NCBI GenBank assembly: GCA_036971615.1
Contig: JAYKKR010000008.1
Span: 1,364,001 to 1,428,000, forward strand
Direction: 5' to 3'
DNA length: 64,000 nucleotides
From: Amyloporia xantha
Taxonomy: Eukaryota; Basidiomycota; Agaricomycetes; Polyporales; Adustoporiaceae
Shown here one piece after another: positions 56,319 through 64,000 of this stretch (position 1 is the stretch's first letter; each line of letters starts with the position of its first letter). A program made the position numbers and the translations under genes. The notes below the pieces were generated by a model. The model searched no databases. It was not told the origin of the DNA and saw only the letters and a program-made list of their open reading frames with translations.

Positions 56319-58797
56319 ATGGCGAGACGCGATTCACGCTCAGTATCTCCACCCCCGAAGGATAGGCACCGCGATAGGTCGAGGGAGTGGGATGGAGACT
56401 TACGCGACAAGAAACATTCAAGGCACGGCCCCGATGATAACATGGACAGACATAGGTCACGTAGGACTAGGAGTCGCAGCCAGGGTAGAGATAGTGATGA
56501 AGGCCGCTCCAGGAGAAGGAGAGACAGAAGCGAGAGTGAGGAGAGAGACAAAAAGAAGTGAGTGCATTTTTGTTACTGTGCGTTCTCCTGACACTGATCT
56601 TATGTTAGACGCAAGCGTGACAAGTCAAGCGACAGGAAAGCACGCAAAGCCGAGAAGCGAAGGACTAGGGAAGAAGAAGAAGCTCGGCAGGTAGCAGAGC
56701 TGAGTGTGTACAGTGCTACAGATAACCCCTTCCACGACGTCAACCTTGGTCAGCAATTCCGCTGGCACAAGAAGAACGAGAAGGAGCGGAAACAGGGCCT
56801 GTCTCTTGAAGAAGCTCAAAGGAGGGATGCTGTTCGACGGCAGGAGGCGAAGGAGGAGTTGGAGAGGTTGAATAGGCGTCGTGCGGAGCGGGAAGCTGAG
56901 CAGAGGTTGAGGGAGGAAGAGGAAGTGAGGATGGCGAGGCTAGCAGAGTCCGCGCAGATGGCTGACTGGCTATCCAAAGACGAAGGCTTTCAGCTTGAAC
57001 AAGAGCGCATGCGAGCTGCCATTCGTATCAAAGAGAAGAGAGCGAAAGCCATCGACTTCCTGGCTCTCAATCTACGTTATGTCAATCCCCCGGACGAGGA
57101 AGCTGAACAGGTGGATGATGATGGCCTAGAGATAGACTTGGATGAACCATATAATATACTCGACGTAAGTGTTGTTTCTCTCCAAGCGAACCTATATATT
57201 CATGATTCTCTTCAGAGTCTCTCGCCAGAACAGGTTGAAGAATTGCACGATGATATCGAGAGATACCTCGGGTTGGAGCAGTCAGAAGTCAACATCGAGT
57301 TCTGGACGGTATGTGCTAAGCGTTTGTGCTGGTCCCTTCTCTTATCCCACTTCGACAGAACATGATGGTGATATGTAAGGATCAACTGGACCGTATAAAA
57401 GCCAACAAGCGTTTAGGCTTGGAAGCAGCAGCAGCTGTTGAGGCTGATATTACTGCACTCCTTCGGGGAAAGTCCTACGAACACCTCGTTGCTCTGCAAA
57501 AGCAGGTTCAGGCGAAGTTAACTAGCGGCGAACCCATTGACACAGACTATTGGGAAGGTCTGCTCAAGAAGCTATTGGTGTGGAAGGCCAAGGTCAGTCA
57601 GCACTTCCAACGGCGAACTTGTGCATACTTACACTGTGACAGGCCAAATTGAAGGCGCTTCATGAAGTAGTAGTGCGCAACCGACTCGAGCAGCTTCGCA
57701 AGCGGCAACGAGACGAAGCTCTCCAGGCTCAAGAAGAGTTGCTCGCCGGTGTTGCCAGGTCAGCCATACGTGGTGACAGTCGCAATGTGGTACCTGCCAT
57801 CGATGACGCTCAGCAAGAGGAGGTTGCCGCTGAAGATGTTGAGTCCTACGACAGGTCGATGAGTCCGGAGCTGTTGGATATTAGGCGGCTGCCGTATGAG
57901 GAACGACAGATCGATATTGTAACTGCGAAAGAGGACCTACGTGCTCTCGTCAGTGTGTTCGCGCTATGTCTCCTGTGTTGCACACTGACCCTTGTTTACA
58001 GATGGAACAGCGACGTTCCGTGGCCGCATCCCGCTTCGTGCCAAAGACCTACCAGGCTCCCGTGGAGGTGCATGATGAAGAAGCTCCGAGCAATGCCGAC
58101 CTTGCTTCCGAAGCGCTGTACCGCGCGGAAGCCGAGCGAGAACTTGATGAGGAAGAGGAACTTTTCAATATTGAGGAGAACATTGTCAACCCGACCACAT
58201 ACAACTGGGAAGACAAATACCGTCCCCGCAAGCCTCGTTACTTCAATCGTGTGCATACTGGCTACGAATGGAACAAGTACAATCAAACGCACTACGAGTA
58301 TGTCTCGTCTCACTCCACATGTAAAGTCCTTCAAGACTAATTGCCTTTCAGCACGGATAATCCTCCTCCCAAAGTTGTCCAAGGATACAAGGTTGGTGAC
58401 AAATGGTGTTCTTGTTTTTAGCAGATTCTGACAAAATACACTACAGTTCAACATATTTTATCCGGACCTCATTGACAAGTCCAAGGCACCTACTTATAAG
58501 ATAGTCAAGGAGCCTGGCAATGATGAAACGGTGCTGTTACATTTCACTGCAGGACCTCCCTACGAGGATATTGCCTTCAGAATAGTCAATCGGGAATGGG
58601 AATTCTCTCACAAACGGTAAGGACTTCTCGCTTGCTCATGGAAAACGTGTCTGATCTTTTCTTCCAGTGGCTTCCGCAGTAGTTTCGACCGTGGCTGTTT
58701 GTCTCTGTGGTTCAACTTCCGTCGGAATGTGAGTGCATTATGACATATTCATATATCCACTTAACCTAACTATTCGACGCAGTTCTACAGGAAGTAA
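56319..58797 (+). CDS. cactin (spliceosome-associated protein)
   Basis: Nuclear protein bound to the late spliceosome, called Cay1 in fission yeast. The start at 56319 (MARRDSRSVSPPPKDRHRDR) opens an Arg/Ser-rich region. An intron of about 52 nt joins DKK to RKRDKSSDRKARKAEKRR. Conserved parts: NPFHDVNLGQQFRWHKKNEKERKQG, RLAESAQMADWLSKDEGFQLEQER, AKAIDFLALNLRYV, LDEPYNILD, LEQSEVNIEFWT, MVICKDQLDRIKANKRLG and DTDYWEGLLKKLLVWKAK. The C-terminal cactin domain is YNWEDKYRPRKPRYFNRVHTGYEWNKYNQTHYD, NPPPKVVQGYKFNIFYPDLIDK, PPYEDIAFRIVNREWEFS, GFRSSFDRGCLSLWFNFRRNFYRK. At least eight short introns. Complete. Confidence 0.94.
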
Positions 58798-59422
58798 TAA
58801 TAGGGTCCAATTTTCATGCCATTAACACGATGGCACGCTCCTTGCTATCGACCATACGCTGTACTCTCGTGTATTTCAACACCTTTTTGACTAGGAAATT
58901 GCAATCCACCGCAGGCATCTCACATATTTGCTGAATAGGCCTGGAAAGAATGAGCGTGATTAGTTTGCTCGCCTTCAACATAAGAAGGGTCATTGCTAAT
59001 ACGTAAGCTTTCCTTCTGCGCATAAGATGAGCTCGAGGGCCAAAGTCCGGCTATGACCACGCTCCCAACAAAGGCCCAGGATTTATGTGGGACCACACCG
59101 CTTCGACGACAAGAATATCAGTACGTCAGTACAACTCTACCTTGACGGCGGGTAGAGGTAGGCCCAGTTGCATGGACTCTAGTAAGCAAGTACTAAGTGG
59201 AATAAAAAATCGCTTTTACTGCAAGGCTATCACGGACACCGCGACGGAGTGATCGGGGTCGCTGCGGTGACTCGATCGCGTTCACCGATTGAAATCTATG
59301 GTCGAGGCTGCACATCTGCTATACTCTATTGTGCACAGCACGTTCCAGCGTTCTTGCTTTTCCCGGATACTGCCTGAGCTTTGTGCATACCTCTGGAATT
59401 ATTCATCTACATCTAAACGGCA
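58798..59422. other. cactin-FRS1 intergenic region
   Basis: About 625 bases with no gene. The part near 59230-59300 is GC-richer (cggacaccgcgacggagtg), probably promoter sequence of FRS1. Confidence 0.55.
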
Positions 59423-61816
59423 ATGCCGACTGTTGCTGTAGACAAGGAGGAGCTATGGCGGAGGCTTGGGAGAGCATACTGTGAATACCACCTGCCTTCA
59501 TACCTTTCCCTACTTGACGTTGCATACAGCATCAGAAGACTTTGATAGGCTCATGTTTGAGTTTGGTCTTGAACTTGATGAAGATGTGAGTAATGCCGTC
59601 ATTGTATGAATTTCATAAGATAATAATTGAGGAATCAAGACTACCGAGGAAGTAGAAGCGGTGCGGAAGAAGGGTCTGCCTGCGGAGCGTCCAGTGAGTA
59701 GATTGAATGTTGTGTATATGCATTATCTCACGTTCGACATTCTTTCACGAATTTAGCAACTGAAAATAGAGATTCCTGCAAACAGGCGAGCAGACTTGAC
59801 GTTATAATGTTTGTGTCTTTGACGACAGAGAGTTCAGATATGACCTCCTATGCATTGAGGGAATCTCTCGTGCGCTTCGTATATTCCTAGGCTTGGATAA
59901 ACCACCACAATACAAGCTTGTCTTGCCCGAGGGCGGCGAAGCAGATCTCATAAATGTTACTGTAGCTCCTGAGGTATGTTTCCAGTGTGTTCTCCACCAT
60001 TTAGACGAGTATAACCCATACATATGAAAGACAAAACAAATTCGACCGTATTTTGCCTGTGCAGTCTTGCGCAATGTTTCCTTCACGCAATTATCATACG
60101 ATTCCTTCATCGACTTGCAGGATAAACTGCACCAGAATCTATGTAGACGTCGTCAATTCGTTGCTATTGGTACCCACGATTTGGACACTCTGAAAGCACC
60201 CTTCAGATATGAAGCTCGACCGCCAAAAAACATCAAGTTTGCACCTCTGAACAAAGACAAAGCGTACACTGCGGAGGAACTCATGACTCTATACGAGGTT
60301 CGCACATCCATTGCCTCCTCTGCGATCAGTATGATGAGTTGTGTCTGTAGTCGGAAAAGCACCTTGCACGGTATCTGCACATCATTCGGGACTCGCCAGT
60401 ATATCCCATCATCTACGATACTAATGATACAGTGCTCTCCATGCCGCCAATCATCAACTCTCAGCACAGCAAAATTACGCTCAACACTCGGAATATCTTC
60501 ATCGACATTACTGCGACAGACGAGACCAAGCTCGGCATTGTCGCCAACATCATCACCACGATGTTCTCCGAATATTGTGCGGAGCCATTCACGTACGTAC
60601 CGTTGTGGCTAGACCGGCTAACCTGGCCCCAAGTCTGACGGGGTCGCGTTACAGCATTGAGCCATGTAAGGTGATCTATCCCGATGGCACGACACGCCTC
60701 ACGCCCGACCTGTCCTATCGGCCGACCACAGCACACGCATCCTACGTCAACTCATGCACCGGCCTCTCACTGAACGCGAAGGAAGTCGCCGACCTTCTCG
60801 AGCGCATGACTCTGCACCCGTCACTGTCATCCGAGAATCCGGACGAGGTGCTCGTGCAGATCCCTCCGACGCGGCCGGACATCTTGCACGAGTGCGACCT
60901 CATGGAGGACGCCGCGATTGCGTATGGGTTTAACAACCTGCCGGATACATTCCCCACGACGAGCACCGTCGCGCAGCCGCTCGCCATCAGCAAGCTGAGC
61001 GATATCGTGCGGATCGAGTGGGCGCTCGCCGGCTGGGTGGAGGTTCTTCCGCTGATTCTGGTGAGCCCTCCATGACGTCTGTTCTCCTTTGTAGGTTGTA
61101 ACCGTGTGCCGTGTAGTGCTCGCACGAAGAAAACTTCGAGTGGCTCAACCGCAAGGACGACGGCACGCAGGCCGTGCGCATCGCGAACCCCAAGACGCTC
61201 GAGTTCCAGGTCGTGCGCACGTCGCTCCTGCAGGGCCTCCTCAAGACGATCCGCGAGAACCGCTCGCACCCGCTGCCGATCAAGGTCTTCGAGACGTCCG
61301 ACGTGGTGTTCAAGGACAAGACGCGCGAGCGGCAGGCGCGCAACGTGCGCCACGCCGCGGCGGTGTGGTGCAACAGGACGGCCGGGTTCGAGGTGATTCA
61401 CGGGCTGCTGGACCGCGTCATGCAGATGCTCGAGGTGCCCCGGATCTCGAGCACGGACTACAAGGCGGAGACGGGATATTACATCAAGGAGAGGCAAGGT
61501 GGGTGGATCTCAAATTGATAGGCGGTCGTTGTAGGTCCCTCTGACCTGTCATCTTGCAGATCCTACGTTCTTCGCTGGTCGTGCGGCGACGATCTACTAC
61601 CGCGCACCTCCGACGCAGAAAGGGACCCTGACGAGTGTGAAGCGCGAGATCAAGGCAGCACTGGGTACGCCCGGGGACCAGGAGATCGGTGTCCTAGGTA
61701 TCCTCCATCCGACCGTGCTGGAGAACTTCGAAATCACGTACCCGTGCTCGGCGGTAGAGTTCACGCTCGAGCCGTTCAAGAAAGAGATGCAGGCGGTGTG
61801 GACGAATGCGGATTGA
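59423..61816 (+). CDS. FRS1: cytosolic phenylalanyl-tRNA synthetase beta subunit
   Basis: Beta chain of the alpha2-beta2 enzyme that charges tRNA-Phe; it provides editing and RNA-binding modules. The start at 59423 ([19 protein letters not shown]) is followed by an intron of about 50 nt, then [19 protein letters not shown]. Next are [66 protein letters not shown], and [40 protein letters not shown]. The B5 domain ([48 protein letters not shown]) follows, and the catalytic-like domain runs [17 protein letters not shown] to [17 protein letters not shown]. It ends at 61816. Typical eukaryotic length and order; at least seven introns. Confidence 0.94.
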
Positions 61817-62185
61817 GGGTAGCAAATGGAAGTTTCCAAGTGTACAGTACTACCAGCTGTCAGTACATGTACCCGCAGACCAAGAATGTACCGACTCATA
61901 ACAAGAATTGTATTCATACGGTGCTCACGACAGCTTCACCGACATGCGTCCGCAATGATTAGCTGATCATATATTTATGCACGCAACAAGGACAGTACAC
62001 ACAGAATAACGAACGGAAAGGCCAAAACCCTCAGCAGACGGACCAGCAACAGCACAGTCACGACGCCGTCAGTATAGTACACGCATCGTCCGAGACCGAT
62101 GATCAGAGCAACGAGCGAACTCATGGCAATACACAGGTATATCTTCTCCACCTCTACCTTCACCCTATCCACTCCCTCCCACGCA
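61817..62185. other. FRS1-BSD2 convergent region
   Basis: About 370 bases between convergent genes; no gene is seen. Confidence 0.55.
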
Positions 62186-63826
62186 CTAGATGAGCCCCGC
62201 AGTGCGCAGGTCCTGGTGCAGCCTCGCCTGCACCGCCATCGCCTGCGCCATCCTTGCGTTCCGCTCTGGATCATTCGGGTCCAAGGGGAGGATGTATTCG
62301 CCTCTAGGCGACCGCGGCTCGTCGTCCTCAATGGGCCCCCCGAGCATCCTCATCGCGTCCATCGCGTCCTGCCGGCGCTGCTCTTCGTTGCGATCGAGCC
62401 CGAGCCCAGTGCGGATGAGCGAGCCATCCGCGAGACCTTGCAAGCCGAAGACACGCTCGAGCGAGTGGATGATCGCGCCGTTGGCGGGACCAGAGGGGCG
62501 GGGAGCGGGCGCGTCGCGTTGTGAGTTGAGGATCCCACGCTCCCAGCGCTTGACACGCCAGAAGCCGAGCAAGGAAGTGAGGAGGATGAACCAACCTAGG
62601 AACCCAATGTCAGGAGACGAAAAAAAAATAGGCCAATGCGATCAACATGCAGACGTACCGATGGTCATGAGCAGGAAGGATATCCACTCCGACGTGGCAT
62701 CCCCAATGATGAAGGGTCCGCTCTCGTCGTTCTCAGTGGGCGTCGGGAGCGTCCCATTCAGATTCCTGTAATACTCCTCCGCTTCCGCTGGCGTCGCGAA
62801 GTACGGCTTCCCCCACCCATTCTGCCCCGCAGGCGTCGTCTCCCCCTGGAACTCGTTCCCCTCATTCCTCCGCATCGCAAACCCATACTGGATCAGCGTG
62901 ATCCCCAACCCCGCACGCGAGCCCAGCTTCGCAGCGTGCGTCGTGTGCAGGAGGTACGTGAGCAGGAAGCCGACGAACTGGAAGGAGATGCTGACGAGCA
63001 TGTTCCAGAGGAAGGAGAACAGCGAGCCGGTCGGGAGCGCATCGATGATGATGTCGCCCGGAGCGGTGGCCGCAGAGGGCGCGTGCACGGTCGTTTCCCA
63101 ATAGGGCGGGACGGCGTCCGCTTGGGCAGCGGCGTAGGAGGGCGGGGCGTCCTTTTGCGAGTCCTCGGGGACAAGATACGTCTCGTCGCCTAGGTACAAC
63201 ACCGATCAGTCTTAGTATATGGTTCACGGGATGCAGAGCGGGAATATCATACCCTCCTGTATGCGCACCGGCGGCGCCGGCTTCGCGACTACATTGAAGA
63301 ACACCCCGTCATTCGACGTCCCGCCGCCCACCGGGCCGTGCGGGACGCTCTCGCACAGCCCTAGCCGCTGCACGTAGTGGGTAGGCAGCACCGCCGCCGC
63401 CGTGCGCCTGAACCAGCCGCCCTGTCTCCTCTGCGCATCAGCGTCGGTCGGGGCGAACGCGGGGACGAGGCCGTTGGAGTTGCCGAATTCGTTCGGGAGC
63501 GCGCGGTCGGTGGGGCTGGGCGGCGAGCCGGGGGGCGGGCGGGCGTAGTCGAAGTCCGTGTTCTCGAAGTCGTACGTCCCAGGATTGCGAGGGAGGGCGG
63601 GCGGTGTAGCGGTGTGGTGCGGCGAGGATGGCGAGGGCGAGGAGATGGGATCTTCGTGTGCGAGCGGGTGGTAGCCGTTTCGGATGGTACGGAGGCGAGG
63701 GAGCGTAGGTCCCTGATGATGGTCGAGCTCGTCCTCGTCTTCAGAGTCGTCAAAGGCGGCCTCTAGCTCGTGGTCGGCGTGTGGGTCGTTGTGGGGGTTG
63801 GGCAGCGGCGCATAGTGGGCAGGCAT
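62186..63826 (-). CDS. BSD2: BSD2/NDFIP-type adaptor of Rsp5/NEDD4 ubiquitin ligases
   Basis: Golgi/endosome membrane adaptor that recruits Rsp5 to metal transporters and other cargo. The start at 63826 (MPAHYAPLPNPHND) leads to the acidic HELEAAFDDSEDEDE, a long Pro/Ser-rich cytosolic region, then a conserved block (LPNEFGNSNG, SNDGVFFNVVAKP). An intron of about 62 nt joins RIQEG to DETYLVPED. A PPSY (PPxY) ligase-binding motif in DAPPSYAAAQ is visible, and VPPYW nearby is a weaker match. Three membrane segments follow: FSFLWNMLVSISFQFVGFLL, AGLGITLIQYGFAM and WISFLLMTIGWFILLTSLLG; the last is split by an intron. The C-terminal tail has EYILPLDPNDPERNARMAQA. The family call rests on the PPxY plus three-segment layout. 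Confidence 0.85.
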
Positions 63827-64000
63827 AGACTGTTCTGCGCACGGATTTATGTAAGGACTCTATGTCCAGATAGTGAGCAGGGAAAGAGAATGTTATGTAA
63901 AGCTTGCAGTGGTGTCGGTGGGCGTTGGATACACACGACTCCGCGATAGCAGCCTGCCTAAGCGCTGTCCTTTCTGGCCAATCACCTCTGCCCTCTGATT
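63827..64000. other. upstream region of BSD2
   Basis: Window end; probably promoter and 5' UTR of the minus-strand BSD2 gene. No other feature. Confidence 0.4.

Overview
The window is nuclear DNA from a filamentous basidiomycete, most likely a wood-decay Agaricomycete. Genes are broken by many short (about 50-60 nt) GT-AG introns, spacing is tight, divergent pairs share promoters of 180-280 bp, and one gene is a close match to polyporopepsin, the aspartic protease known from polypores. I see no tRNA, rRNA, CRISPR array, virus or intact transposon. I support 25 protein genes.

Left part (1-25,300): endopolyphosphatase PPN1, an RFX transcription factor, the polysome-associated protein BFR1 and the H/ACA snoRNP protein NHP2, then a poorly resolved 1.4 kb stretch. 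A JMJD7-like JmjC oxygenase is divergent from the PCNA unloader ELG1. They are followed by a bHLH factor predicted to read CACGTG, the large TFIIF subunit, and a GPI-anchored chitin deacetylase.

Middle (25,300-47,600): a membrane M28 peptidase (glutamate carboxypeptidase II type), glycogen branching enzyme, a membrane protein fused to a spermidine-synthase-like Rossmann domain, and RCC1 (Ran GEF). Next is an accessory-looking island in which two near-identical proline iminopeptidase genes face each other as a 1.5 kb inverted duplication around a BTB gene and the secreted aspartic protease. The dihydroorotase gene closes this part.

Right part (47,600-64,000): kinesin-8, an EMP24-type p24 cargo receptor, RanBP1, the mitochondrial ClpX-type ATPase MCX1, cactin, the beta subunit of cytosolic phenylalanyl-tRNA synthetase, and a BSD2/NDFIP-type ubiquitin-ligase adaptor.

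Most of this is housekeeping. The most unusual signal is splicing architecture. PPN1 and MCX1 can only be read through with exons of 5 to 19 nt, and each of these supplies residues of a conserved motif. The other structural item is the inverted peptidase duplication. I did not find a convincing new defence, mobile or biosynthetic system. Exon boundaries were inferred by eye from reading-frame continuity, splice sites and remembered family motifs. No alignment, database or transcript search was run.
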